Shown: positions 7,237 through 13,809 of the stretch, one piece after another
Position numbering within the stretch: the stretch's first letter is position 1
Layout: each line of letters begins with the position of its first letter
IMG/VR virus record: IMGVR_UViG_3300047409_000026
Span: 1-39,933 of that record
Reading direction: 5' to 3' (one strand)
DNA: 39,933 bases
Source: a virus
Notes under the pieces: generated by a model
Databases searched by the model: none
Seen by the model: the letters and a program-made list of their open reading frames with translations, nothing else
What the model was told of the DNA's origin: nothing
Program-made: the position numbers and the translations under genes

Positions 7237-7385
7237 TGTTAGTACCTTGCTATACGTGCGGAGGTGGAGGGAAGGTGCTCCAGTATGAGCAGCGCATCAA
7301 TGCCGACGGAAGTGTTGACATGCTGCCATATGAGGGCAATTGCCCCACGTGCGGCGGTCGCGGAACCTTGGGGCAGGACGACTGA
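7236..7385 (+). CDS. DnaJ-type zinc-finger mini-protein (49 aa)
   Basis: ATGA-type overlap with the ATPase stop. The protein is two DnaJ-like repeats, CYTCGGGGKV and CPTCGGRGTL, separated by about 25 residues, which can form one treble-clef zinc site as in the DnaJ cysteine-rich domain. Role unknown; perhaps a protein-binding partner of the replication machinery. Confidence 0.6.
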   Translation: MLVPCYTCGGGGKVLQYEQRINADGSVDMLPYEGNCPTCGGRGTLGQDD

Positions 7386-7474
7386 TGTGCTGCGGTCAGC
7401 CTCTCATCGTGGCCGTCTGGATCGACGGCAAGTACGTCAACCAGTGCCAGAACTGCAAGAGAGTCGTCGGATGA
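7385..7474 (+). CDS. Zinc-ribbon mini-protein (29 aa)
   Basis: Starts on the last base of the previous stop (TGATG) and overlaps the next start (ATGA). Encodes MCCGQPLIVAVW...CQNCKRVVG; the CC and CxxC pairs could bind zinc. Tiny, but the overlaps on both sides support it. Confidence 0.45.
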   Translation: MCCGQPLIVAVWIDGKYVNQCQNCKRVVG

Positions 7475-7617
7475 GTCCTCAGATCTGCCGGTCCTGCATA
7501 GGGGCTGGACGTAAGTTCATCCCCGTCAGCAAGACTCATCCGACGACCAAAGAGATTTACACAGTGCAGGAGATGGTCGTCTGCGTCTCCTGCGGAGGAA
7601 GTGGAATAGCCAAGTGA
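7471..7617 (+). CDS. DnaJ-type zinc-finger mini-protein (48 aa)
   Basis: ATG start overlapping the previous stop (ATGA). Contains CRSCIGAGRKF and CVSCGGSG, the same two-CxxCxGxG design as the protein at 7236. The longer in-frame ORF upstream is not needed because this start fits the overlap rule of the operon. Confidence 0.55.
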   Translation: MSPQICRSCIGAGRKFIPVSKTHPTTKEIYTVQEMVVCVSCGGSGIAK

Positions 7618-7697
7618 GTGACGACGAAGAGCCCAATCGAGAGAGTGTGCTTGAGGAGATCAAGCGGATTCTGGAGTCCGATGACAAGCCAGAGTAG
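7614..7697 (+). CDS. Acidic mini-protein (27 aa)
   Basis: GTG start overlapping the previous stop (GTGA): VSDDEEPNRESVLEEIKRILESDDKPE. Strongly acidic single helix. It overlaps the next gene by 17 nt. Existence rests on the coupling pattern only. Confidence 0.35.
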   Translation: MSDDEEPNRESVLEEIKRILESDDKPE

Positions 7698-8034
7698 GAA
7701 GCACAGGGGCTACAGGACTCAGAAGGTATTCGCTGAGTACATTCGGGATCTCTTCCCCTACGCTGAGCCCACTGGCGCTGGACGCCAGGGGCGGGACATT
7801 CTTGGTACTCCTGGCGTCTGGTTCGAGCTGAAGGCTCGGGCCGGATTCAACCCTCAGGCTGCACTCAAGCAGATCGAGGGCGACATCAGCGAGATAACAA
7901 CGGCCGATATGGGTGTAGCTGTGCTCAGGATGAACGGGCAAGGCGAAGCGAACATCGGTGAGTGGGTTGTCTGCATGCGAGTGGACACCCTTAAGCAGCT
8001 CCTCAAGGAGGCAGGCTATGGACCAGAAGGATGA
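7681..8034 (+). CDS. Holliday-junction-resolvase-like nuclease (117 aa)
   Basis: Start at ATG 7681 (MTSQSRKHRGYRTQ). It has the PD-(D/E)XK core: helix with QKVFAEYIRDLFP, then GAGRQGRDILGTPGVWFELKARAG near residues 36-56, with catalytic Asp and the E-x-K pair. Size and sequence order fit phage resolvase-like restriction-fold nucleases, which cut branched replication or packaging intermediates. Confidence 0.65.
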   Translation: MTSQSRKHRGYRTQKVFAEYIRDLFPYAEPTGAGRQGRDILGTPGVWFELKARAGFNPQAALKQIEGDISEITTADMGVAVLRMNGQGEANIGEWVVCMRVDTLKQLLKEAGYGPEG

Positions 8035-8080
8035 GTTAGTCGGGAAGACTGCCGATGCATTCGAACAGTCCACAGGGTAG
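8018..8080 (+). CDS. Possible mini-protein (20 aa)
   Basis: ATG start inside the end of the resolvase-like gene: MDQKDELVGKTADAFEQSTG. Only the operon's overlap habit supports it. Confidence 0.25.
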   Translation: MDQKDELVGKTADAFEQSTG

Positions 8081-8123
8081 CCGCCCAACGACTACGAGTA
8101 CGCTCAGATAAAGGTGTCAGCAG

Positions 8124-8501
8124 ATGACTACCTTAAGGAACAGCCGAGCTGACAAGGAGTGGCCCACCTTTCTGGTGGGCCCCATCCTTGAGTACTACGG
8201 CGGAGATCTTCCGATGGAAGACAGAGGATGGCGTCCGTACAAGTGTCCCTTCCATGGGGACCGTACGGCGTCGTCCTCCGTCAACACCATCTTGAATGTC
8301 TTCGTATGTCACACATGTGACATGAAGGGCAACGCAGTACAGCTGATCATGAAGAAGGAGCAGATACCATATGGCGATGCTCTCAAAAGAGCTCAAGAGA
8401 TCAGTGGTCGAACTGATCAAGGCGTCGATGGATCAGATTACTCAGGGCGTGCCAGTCGGCGATCAGGTTCGAGGGCTTTCAAGCGAACTTGGAAGCGATG
8501 A
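8124..8501 (+). CDS. Primase zinc-binding domain (N-terminal part of a split DnaG-like primase)
   Basis: Contains the DnaG zinc motif: CPFHGDRTASSSV near residue 40 and FVCHTCDMKGNAVQLIMK near 60, i.e. C-H-C-C ligands. After residue 90 the protein becomes a Ser/Arg/Gly-rich linker and ends TWKR, without the catalytic part. The Toprim part is in a separate gene at 8873, with an HNH gene between. In intact phage primases both parts are one chain, so this looks like a gene split by HNH insertion. Confidence 0.75.
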   Translation: MTTLRNSRADKEWPTFLVGPILEYYGGDLPMEDRGWRPYKCPFHGDRTASSSVNTILNVFVCHTCDMKGNAVQLIMKKEQIPYGDALKRAQEISGRTDQGVDGSDYSGRASRRSGSRAFKRTWKR

Positions 8502-8886
8502 ATGCTGGGATTGGGGAGTTGAGAGGTATGCCAAGGCTAGGGTCGGAGGTAAAATGGTGCCCATTGGTGCCGCGATCGTTGGCACCCTCGGCACTGCCCT
8601 AGTCGCCAGGCACTCATGCGACAACCCGCCGTGCATCAATCCTAACCACCTCGCCCCCGGGAGTCATCTGGATAATGCACAAGACAAGGTCGAGCGAGGT
8701 CGCTCGACCGCCGGAGATCGACATCCTTCAGCCAAGTTGAGCTATAGGGATGTCTCTGAAATAAGGGATCGCTACGAGATCTGCGGATATAATCGAAACA
8801 ACGGCGGCGAACTTGCTTCAGAGTTTGGCGTGACTCGCGATCACATTTCCGCAATTATGAGAGGCAAGTATCGTGCCTCAGCTTAG
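8371..8886 (+). CDS. HNH homing endonuclease inserted in the primase gene
   Basis: The family core begins at DECWDW (about 8496) and includes RHSCDNPPCINPNHL (the H-N-H motif), then LDNAQDKVERGRS and HPSAKLSYRDVSEIRDRY with a C-terminal helix-turn-helix (ASEFGVTRDHISAIMRGKY). The N-terminal 40 residues overlap the primase N-part in another frame and may not be translated; the true start is uncertain. Its stop overlaps the start of the primase C-part by 14 nt. A 9-bp hairpin is at 8688-8709. Confidence 0.75.
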   Translation: MAMLSKELKRSVVELIKASMDQITQGVPVGDQVRGLSSELGSDECWDWGVERYAKARVGGKMVPIGAAIVGTLGTALVARHSCDNPPCINPNHLAPGSHLDNAQDKVERGRSTAGDRHPSAKLSYRDVSEIRDRYEICGYNRNNGGELASEFGVTRDHISAIMRGKYRASA

Positions 8887-9505
8887 CGTGCCGCAGAAAA
8901 GATCTCTGCAAAGAGCAACGACTCAGTACCAGAATCACTTGGACGAGGCGCTGGAGTATCTGGCCGGTCGAGGAATCGATCAGGAAGCCGCACGTTCAAG
9001 AGGACTTGGCGTAGTACGTGACCCGATCCCGGGTCACGATCACCTGGTTGGCAGGCTGTCGATCCCGTATCTCACGGACTCTGGCACGGTCAATATGAAC
9101 TTCCGCTGCATGCAGGATCACTCCTGCAAGGAACTCAAGCACCCGAAGTACAAGATGTGGCAGGGACTTGAGACCAACTTGTACAATGTCAAGGCGTTGG
9201 CTGATGCCAAGTCGGCCATCGCGGTGGCCGAGGGAGAGATAGACGCTCTCAGCTCCACACTTGCTGGCATCCCCTGCGTTGGCGTCGGCGGTGCCAGCAA
9301 GTGGCTGGATCACTGGAACAATATCTTCGAGGACTTCGAGCGTGTATACGTATGGCAGGAGGGGGATGATGCGGGTGAGAAGTTTGCCGATCGCGTTGTC
9401 TCCGAAGTAAACGCCATCCGGGTGACGCTTCCTTCCGGTGAGGATGTCAATTCCATATGGGTAGCCTCCGGGGCTTCCGCACTGCGAGCTAGGATCCGAT
9501 CGTGA
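8873..9505 (+). CDS. Primase catalytic (Toprim) part of a split DnaG-like primase
   Basis: GTG start within the HNH gene end. Reads NHLDEALEYLAGRGID, VGRLSIPYLTDSGTVNMNFR, HPKYKMWQG, then the Toprim motif SAIAVAEGEIDAL near residue 118 and VYVWQEGDDAGEKFADR near 158 (D-x-D-like). This is the usual order of the DnaG catalytic core. It lacks the zinc domain, which is encoded at 8124; the two products would have to associate to prime DNA synthesis. Confidence 0.8.
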   Translation: MPQLSVPQKRSLQRATTQYQNHLDEALEYLAGRGIDQEAARSRGLGVVRDPIPGHDHLVGRLSIPYLTDSGTVNMNFRCMQDHSCKELKHPKYKMWQGLETNLYNVKALADAKSAIAVAEGEIDALSSTLAGIPCVGVGGASKWLDHWNNIFEDFERVYVWQEGDDAGEKFADRVVSEVNAIRVTLPSGEDVNSIWVASGASALRARIRS

Positions 9506-9648
9506 GCAAGACCTATCGAGGTTGGGCGGAAGTGGAAGACTGGAACATCGGTCGCCACTTCCGCAGGCCCCACAAGCGCAAGTCTGAAGACGAAGCGCGC
9601 AAGCAGATCAAGCAGGAGATCGAAGATATGGAGCAGGGCAATGAGTGA
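9502..9648 (+). CDS. Hypothetical basic protein (48 aa)
   Basis: GTG start overlapping the primase stop (GTGA): VSKTYRGWAEVEDWNIGRHF, then RRPHKRKSEDEARKQIKQ. Lys/Arg-rich helical tail; no family recognised. Confidence 0.5.
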   Translation: MSKTYRGWAEVEDWNIGRHFRRPHKRKSEDEARKQIKQEIEDMEQGNE

Positions 9649-9880
9649 GGTCTTCATCATCCTCAACGAGTCGGAGCCGAGGGGCGTTGGCTCTCCGGTA
9701 ACGGAGGTCACTCCCTACTGGTATGACTCACTTCAGGGAGCGATGGACGCTCTGGCGTCCATCGGTGAGCCGTACGGGGTCTTTCTGGGTGAGGATGACA
9801 GCAGCATCAAGATCCCGGTCGACGGAACGTCTCTTGAGTATGATGAGTACTACATCGTAGAGCTGGAGAAGGGGGAGTAA
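9641..9880 (+). CDS. Hypothetical protein (79 aa)
   Basis: ATG start 8 nt inside the previous gene. Acidic alpha/beta protein (MSEVFIILNESEPRG..., YYIVELEKGE). The coding sequence holds a perfect 10-bp hairpin with TCTG loop at 9741-9764. No family recognised. Confidence 0.6.
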   Translation: MSEVFIILNESEPRGVGSPVTEVTPYWYDSLQGAMDALASIGEPYGVFLGEDDSSIKIPVDGTSLEYDEYYIVELEKGE

Positions 9881-10047
9881 TGGGCAAGCATGGCGGCAAG
9901 CAGGGCCCTCAGCCCGGACAGAGGCCGGAACCCAAGGGTCCGGAGTTTCCTCCGGCCTTCTTCGAGAGTGCAAGTCCGGACAAGAAGATGGCCGAGTTCG
10001 ACGCACTGGACGCACAGTACAAGGAGGACAATCGCAATGGAACGTAA
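9880..10047 (+). CDS. Hypothetical Pro/Gly-rich protein (55 aa)
   Basis: Starts on the last base of the previous stop (TAATG). N-terminal low-complexity GKHGGKQGPQPGQRPEPKGP followed by a helical KKMAEFDALDAQYKED. No family recognised. Confidence 0.5.
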   Translation: MGKHGGKQGPQPGQRPEPKGPEFPPAFFESASPDKKMAEFDALDAQYKEDNRNGT

Positions 10048-10108
10048 GCCGGAAGAGATGCCGAAGCGTATTCCGATCCACAAGAAGGGCGACGAGCGGT
10101 GGCAGTGA
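10037..10108 (+). CDS. Possible mini-protein (23 aa)
   Basis: ATG start inside the previous gene, preceded by AAGGAGG at about 8 nt: MERKPEEMPKRIPIHKKGDE. Basic. Supported by the ribosome site and the overlap chain. Confidence 0.4.
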   Translation: MERKPEEMPKRIPIHKKGDERWQ

Positions 10109-10164
10109 CCCTCTTTCTTCTTGTCGTGATCGTGGTTCTGATCATCGGAGGCAAGAAGAAGTGA
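10099..10164 (+). CDS. Single-helix membrane peptide (21 aa)
   Basis: GTG start in the previous gene: VAVTLFLLVVIVVLIIGGKKK. Almost entirely one hydrophobic helix with a positive C-terminal tip, as in phage mini membrane proteins that act on the cell envelope or host membrane proteins. The stop overlaps the next start (GTGA). Confidence 0.45.
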   Translation: MAVTLFLLVVIVVLIIGGKKK

Positions 10165-10313
10165 ACTATCCACTGATCAACGTGGAAGCCCTGGTGAAGG
10201 AACTCCTGGCACTCAAGGCCAACCAGGAGGACATCATTAAGCGGCTGGAGAAGGTAGAGCAGAGGGTCTACAACAGGGCTCTGGCGCCCGATCCATGGGA
10301 GACCGGTGTCTGA
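10161..10313 (+). CDS. Coiled-coil mini-protein (50 aa)
   Basis: GTG start overlapping the previous stop. Residues 8-40 (EALVKELLALKANQEDIIKR...) are a clear heptad-like coiled coil, ending in ALAPDPWETGV. Its acidic Pro-Trp tail resembles the one at 5384. No family recognised. Confidence 0.5.
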   Translation: MNYPLINVEALVKELLALKANQEDIIKRLEKVEQRVYNRALAPDPWETGV

Positions 10314-10527
10314 ATACGTTGACCGATACGGAGACGCCACAGCGACCGTCTGCGGGCTTCCGTATCGGGCGGCCTACAGGGCCACACGCAAGAGCGACGG
10401 ATTCTACTACATGTACATCCAGTATTCGAACATGCAAGGCCGGAAGTGGATCAATCCCCAGAACGTTATCTTCAAGAGGAAGATAACGGAGATACTCGTG
10501 AATAAGGTGACAGACATTGTCCAGTGA
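10306..10527 (+). CDS. Hypothetical protein (73 aa)
   Basis: GTG start overlapping the previous gene by 8 nt. Aromatic, beta-rich N-terminal half (RYGDATATVCGLPYRAAYRA, GFYYMYIQYS) and a basic helical end. No family recognised. Confidence 0.55.
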   Translation: MSEYVDRYGDATATVCGLPYRAAYRATRKSDGFYYMYIQYSNMQGRKWINPQNVIFKRKITEILVNKVTDIVQ

Positions 10528-10672
10528 TGAGCATCAGAAGGACACCGGCAAGCACGATGAGTCGGCACCGAGGGAGCATCCTCAGGATGAGTCGCCCTGG
10601 AAGGGCTTCCTTCCGGAGCCGAACGGAACTCGGCTTTCGCACAAGAGCGGGGAAGGAAGCGGTGGACACTGA
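10517..10672 (+). CDS. Hypothetical hydrophilic protein (51 aa)
   Basis: TTG start with an AAGGTG site 6 nt upstream: LSSDEHQKDTGKHDE, later SPWKGFLPEPNGTRLSH. The alternative GTG frame over the same DNA gives an Arg-rich, implausible product. The stop overlaps the next start (TGATG). Confidence 0.45.
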   Translation: MSSDEHQKDTGKHDESAPREHPQDESPWKGFLPEPNGTRLSHKSGEGSGGH

Positions 10673-10857
10673 TGGGTAAGAACGAACAGAACTACGGCAA
10701 GGCCATCAAGGAGGACCAGAAGGCGGCCCTCAGGCTCTGCGAGGTGAGTGGCGGAGCGACTCGCCAGACCTATGATCAGGCCGTGGCCAAGGCCGTCCAC
10801 GCCTCCAACGAGATGGAGGCTGCAAGGATTCGGTACGAGGCCAATCCGAACGGCTGA
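10672..10857 (+). CDS. Hypothetical protein (61 aa)
   Basis: ATG start coupled to the previous stop. Helical, Ala/Lys/Glu-rich (MGKNEQNYGKAIKEDQKAAL...). Last gene of the rightward operon, 7 nt before the terminator. No family recognised. Confidence 0.6.
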   Translation: MGKNEQNYGKAIKEDQKAALRLCEVSGGATRQTYDQAVAKAVHASNEMEAARIRYEANPNG

Positions 10858-10864
10858 CAAATGA

Positions 10865-10896
10865 AAAGAAGCCCCCTCATCAGAGGGGGCTTCTTT
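10865..10896. terminator. Strong bidirectional terminator between the two genome arms
   Basis: Perfect 14-bp inverted repeat, AAAGAAGCCCCCTC, ATCA loop, then its complement. T-runs occur at both ends, so it can stop the rightward early operon and the leftward late operon, which converge here (stops at 10857 and 10898). Confidence 0.9.
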
Positions 10897-10897
10897 G

Positions 10898-11095
10898 TCA
10901 CTTGGTAAGACTTGCGGTATCTGGATCTCCGACGAACTGGGCAAGCCAGCCCTTCAGTACGCTCGCCGCTCCGGCGGCTCCAGCGATAGCGGCACCCTTG
11001 AGGGTGCTCATATCAGTGAAGCTGACGGCTGACAGGAATGTGAAGGCGAATGTTGCGATCACTCGCTCGGTAAGATCTGCATAGAACTTGCTCAT
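10898..11095 (-). CDS. Holin-like membrane protein (65 aa)
   Basis: The start FYADLTERVIATFAFTFLSAVSF followed by STLKGAAIAGAAGAASVLKGWLA matches the layout of r1t-type phage holins: an amphipathic start, two hydrophobic segments (about residues 10-25 and 32-52) and a polar tail. It would form membrane lesions that release the endolysin. Last gene of the leftward late block; its start overlaps the previous stop (TAATG). Confidence 0.65.
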   Translation of the reverse strand: MSKFYADLTERVIATFAFTFLSAVSFTDMSTLKGAAIAGAAGAASVLKGWLAQFVGDPDTASLTK

Positions 11096-11325
11096 TAAGC
11101 TCCTTCTGGCCAGATGATATTGATCTGCTCTGCTGTGGCATCATCGATGATGCCGGTAGTCCGGAGTCCGAACAGAGACTGAATCCCACGGATATGAGAC
11201 TTGGTCTCTTCATCCATCTCTCCGGACTCATTGCAGCGAAGTACTCGCTGCACGTACTTGACAGCCTCATGCTCCTTCTCGGTGGTCGGAGTGATGATTC
11301 GACGGTCATACCAGAACGGGAGCAT
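11095..11325 (-). CDS. Peptidoglycan-binding-like protein (76 aa)
   Basis: Residues 18-72 resemble one PG_binding_1 unit: helix VKYVQRVLRC, then GEMDEETKSHIRGIQSLFGL and TTGIIDDATAEQIN. Without a catalytic domain it may be a wall-binding subunit for the distant endolysin or a virion-associated protein. Sits in a tight group with the holin and a membrane coiled-coil protein. Confidence 0.6.
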   Translation of the reverse strand: MLPFWYDRRIITPTTEKEHEAVKYVQRVLRCNESGEMDEETKSHIRGIQSLFGLRTTGIIDDATAEQINIIWPEGA

Positions 11326-11636
11326 TACGCACCAACCTTCTCGGCGATCCTGTCAACCACTTCCCTGACTTCCCGTACGTCTTCATGTACGGCTTCCACC
11401 TCTGCCCGCTGAGTCACGAGACCTTCAAGAAGGTCAACCCTGGATCGGAGCTCTGAGAGCTCCGCTTCCTTGATGTTGTTCTTGTTCTCAAGCGACTGGA
11501 CCTGAACCTGAAGAAGCTCCACGGTGTCCACTGCGATTGATACGGCTTGACCGGATGCCATCCTTCTTCCCCCGACGAACCCTCCGGTCATGCTGACTGC
11601 TCCCGTCACTAGGGTGACGATCGTAGCTGCATCCAT
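11325..11636 (-). CDS. Membrane-anchored coiled-coil protein (103 aa), possible second lysis protein
   Basis: One hydrophobic N-terminal segment (residues 3-24, IVTLVTGAVSMTGGFVGG) followed by a long coiled coil (residues 38-100). It lies directly upstream of the peptidoglycan-binding and holin genes. The shape fits accessory lysis proteins (antiholin or spanin-like), but no family signature is certain. An 8-bp in-gene hairpin is at 11446-11464. Confidence 0.55.
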   Translation of the reverse strand: MDAATIVTLVTGAVSMTGGFVGGRRMASGQAVSIAVDTVELLQVQVQSLENKNNIKEAELSELRSRVDLLEGLVTQRAEVEAVHEDVREVREVVDRIAEKVGA

Positions 11637-11645
11637 CTCTCTCCC

Positions 11646-13595
11646 CTAGATGTTATCTGCGACGGTCTTCAGTACGACCGTCAAGTATCCTCCCACTACC
11701 TCATGGTTGGGCCCCGGAGGGGCCCCCTGAGTGAACTTCCAGTCGTCAATCACTACCTGGGTCGAGAGATTCTCAGCAAGTTCCTGGAAGATGAACGAGT
11801 CACCGGCCCTTGCGAGGGCCTTGAAACTTTCAAATCTTGTTCTTGCATATCCATCATACCCTACGTTCTGTCCGGTCTTGTCCATCTCGCTGTCGAACAG
11901 CAGGAACGTGTGAGTGATCAGCCTCTGACGGATAGATCCTGGCAGGGCCTTGACCTGCCAGCCGTTGAGGACTCCACCCAGTTCACGGATGAGCGGGTCA
12001 GATGAAGGAGTCAGGGTGAACTTGAGCTGAATCCAGTTCTGCGCTCCCTCGGGGAGCGGAGTCGCGATGTCTCCAGTTCCCGCCCCTGAGCCTTCGTTGT
12101 AGGTAGTGTATGGAATCTCTCCGCCACTCTCCGTCAGAATGGAGACGGAGACTCCGCCGTAAAGCGGATTGGCTGTACGCATAGACATGAACTTGAAGAG
12201 CTTGGGCTCTTCGGTATTGAACCGGATCCGCCCAGTCTTCAGGTAGCCACTCGGGACTAGCAGCGTGTCACTTCCATCATGAAGAGTAGCTTCTCGATAG
12301 ACTCCAGCGCCCGTGGCGCTGAAGACCTTTACGTCACTGGCTCCGAACATGGTAACTGAAGTGATTGCTCCGGTTGCATCTGGTGCATAAACGTCCCTTG
12401 AGTAGGCGTACCTGACAGCCCTCGTGGTCTGCTCCTGGATCTGAGCACCGAGGTCAACCCGATAGAGTCCCGAGTGGCCATCGTGGGCATTCGTTGAGCC
12501 CGTCCACATGAATCTGTCGAAGCCGGTAATGCCGCTGCATCCACCGGTCGGAGTGAAGAGCAGAGGACCATAGGCGATGTCTCCATTGGAGTCAATCTCT
12601 CCAACCCGGAAACCCTTGGTGGTTGCGATACCGACGAACGAGCCGACGTAAGTATAGATTGTATTGATCTTCTCGCCCGCAGGAAGGCGGGCGGTTACGA
12701 TACCGGAGTTCAACACGGGCACATCACCATCAAGTTCGATCGTGAACTTGAAGATGGACCCAGTGGTACCGTCATTACCTGCCACGTAGATAGCGTTCGG
12801 TCCCTCGGTGATCGAGGTCCAGACCCAATCGGCGCTTGGATGGGTGTATACGGGCGTGAGGGTACCGATGGCGATGGGAGGTGCGCCCGTGAACGGGAGG
12901 ACGTACAGGGCCCTGTCAACGGCCGCGAAGACCCTTGCCTTCACGAACTCCCCGATGGTGTTGGTAGCAGCCCATGTATAGAACTGGGTTGCGGCTCCGG
13001 CATCGGAGCCAGTCCATACGCCATTGTCCTTGAACAGGTAGTACGTCTTGCCAGAACTGGCAAGCCACTTGTTGGTCCCAGCGCCATCGACGATGGCGGT
13101 ATTGAGGCTGAAGTTGGACTTGATCAGATCGGTATTGTTCATACGCCAGTAACAGTCATCCCCAGTCCCGTCGACAAAACCTCGAACCAGGAGCGTTGAG
13201 CTGGTGTCAGCGTTCGCCTGGAAGGTACGCCTGAGAAGCTTCAGCTCTCCCGGAGTCCACGCATCCGCGCCAAGACTGTCGGAGAATCGGTAAGCGAACT
13301 GATTGTCAGTGTCGGGATCCTGGTACAGGACTCCCGCACCTCCGGTAAAGCTTGACTGAGACCTCAGCCACCAGTCCTGAAGGGACTGCTCTCCCGGCTC
13401 GGCAAAGCTATCGAACTGCTGCTTCTTGATGGGAGACATGGCCTCACTGTACGGCCACGCATCGCGCGTGGCCGACAGGAACGGAAGCCCATCAAGGGCG
13501 TAGTCGTAAGCGTTGTCCTTGAGTTCGTACAGACCTCCACCGGTCGTGCCGAAACCGGAGATCTCGAACGGAATCGGATCGATGATGTTGGTCAT
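11646..13595 (-). CDS. Large minor tail/adsorption protein (649 aa)
   Basis: ATG start, preceded by AGGAG. Beta-rich throughout with repeated short blade-like segments (for example LYVLPFTGAPPIAIGTLTP and FDRFMWTGSTNAHDGHSGLYRVD), suggesting a beta-propeller or beta-sandwich tail component. Position at the end of the tail block fits a host-recognition or tail-knob protein. No enzyme motif seen. Confidence 0.6.
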   Translation of the reverse strand: MTNIIDPIPFEISGFGTTGGGLYELKDNAYDYALDGLPFLSATRDAWPYSEAMSPIKKQQFDSFAEPGEQSLQDWWLRSQSSFTGGAGVLYQDPDTDNQFAYRFSDSLGADAWTPGELKLLRRTFQANADTSSTLLVRGFVDGTGDDCYWRMNNTDLIKSNFSLNTAIVDGAGTNKWLASSGKTYYLFKDNGVWTGSDAGAATQFYTWAATNTIGEFVKARVFAAVDRALYVLPFTGAPPIAIGTLTPVYTHPSADWVWTSITEGPNAIYVAGNDGTTGSIFKFTIELDGDVPVLNSGIVTARLPAGEKINTIYTYVGSFVGIATTKGFRVGEIDSNGDIAYGPLLFTPTGGCSGITGFDRFMWTGSTNAHDGHSGLYRVDLGAQIQEQTTRAVRYAYSRDVYAPDATGAITSVTMFGASDVKVFSATGAGVYREATLHDGSDTLLVPSGYLKTGRIRFNTEEPKLFKFMSMRTANPLYGGVSVSILTESGGEIPYTTYNEGSGAGTGDIATPLPEGAQNWIQLKFTLTPSSDPLIRELGGVLNGWQVKALPGSIRQRLITHTFLLFDSEMDKTGQNVGYDGYARTRFESFKALARAGDSFIFQELAENLSTQVVIDDWKFTQGAPPGPNHEVVGGYLTVVLKTVADNI

Positions 13596-13614
13596 GGACT
13601 GCTCCTATCCGATG

Positions 13615-13800
13615 TCAGACCACGGAGTCAGACACCACAAACTTGCGGGCTTTGATGGTGCCAGCCCCTGGAAGGGCTGCCATTTGAGTCTTGATGTAAG
13701 AGACTATGTCGGCTTCCGCCACTGGGTCGATATGGTACGCGACCAGCACCAGACTGGAGTTGTCGTTGGAGTCCTGAAAGTCGATGTGAGGATAATCCAT
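13615..13800 (-). CDS. Hypothetical virion-associated protein (61 aa)
   Basis: Small acidic protein (MDYPHIDFQDSNDNSSLVLVAYHI...) between two tail genes, start with AAGGAG ribosome site. Possibly a small tail adaptor; no family recognised. Confidence 0.55.
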   Translation of the reverse strand: MDYPHIDFQDSNDNSSLVLVAYHIDPVAEADIVSYIKTQMAALPGAGTIKARKFVVSDSVV

Positions 13801-13809
13801 ATTGTCTCC

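Noticed and set aside
8306-8323. Palindrome ATGTCAC-ACAT-GTGACAT as an operator
   Set aside because: It encodes the conserved primase zinc motif in the middle of a gene; counted only as one of the in-gene inverted repeats with 7-bp arms.
8496-8890. Group I intron or intein in the primase gene
   Set aside because: The HNH frame fills the whole interval, leaving no ribozyme core, and no intein splice residues are seen. The parts also have their own start and stop codons.
10524-10679. Arg/Ser-rich frame starting GTG-ATG over the 10517 gene
   Set aside because: Composition is that of a shifted frame; the frame from TTG 10517 is hydrophilic, has a ribosome site and couples to the next gene.
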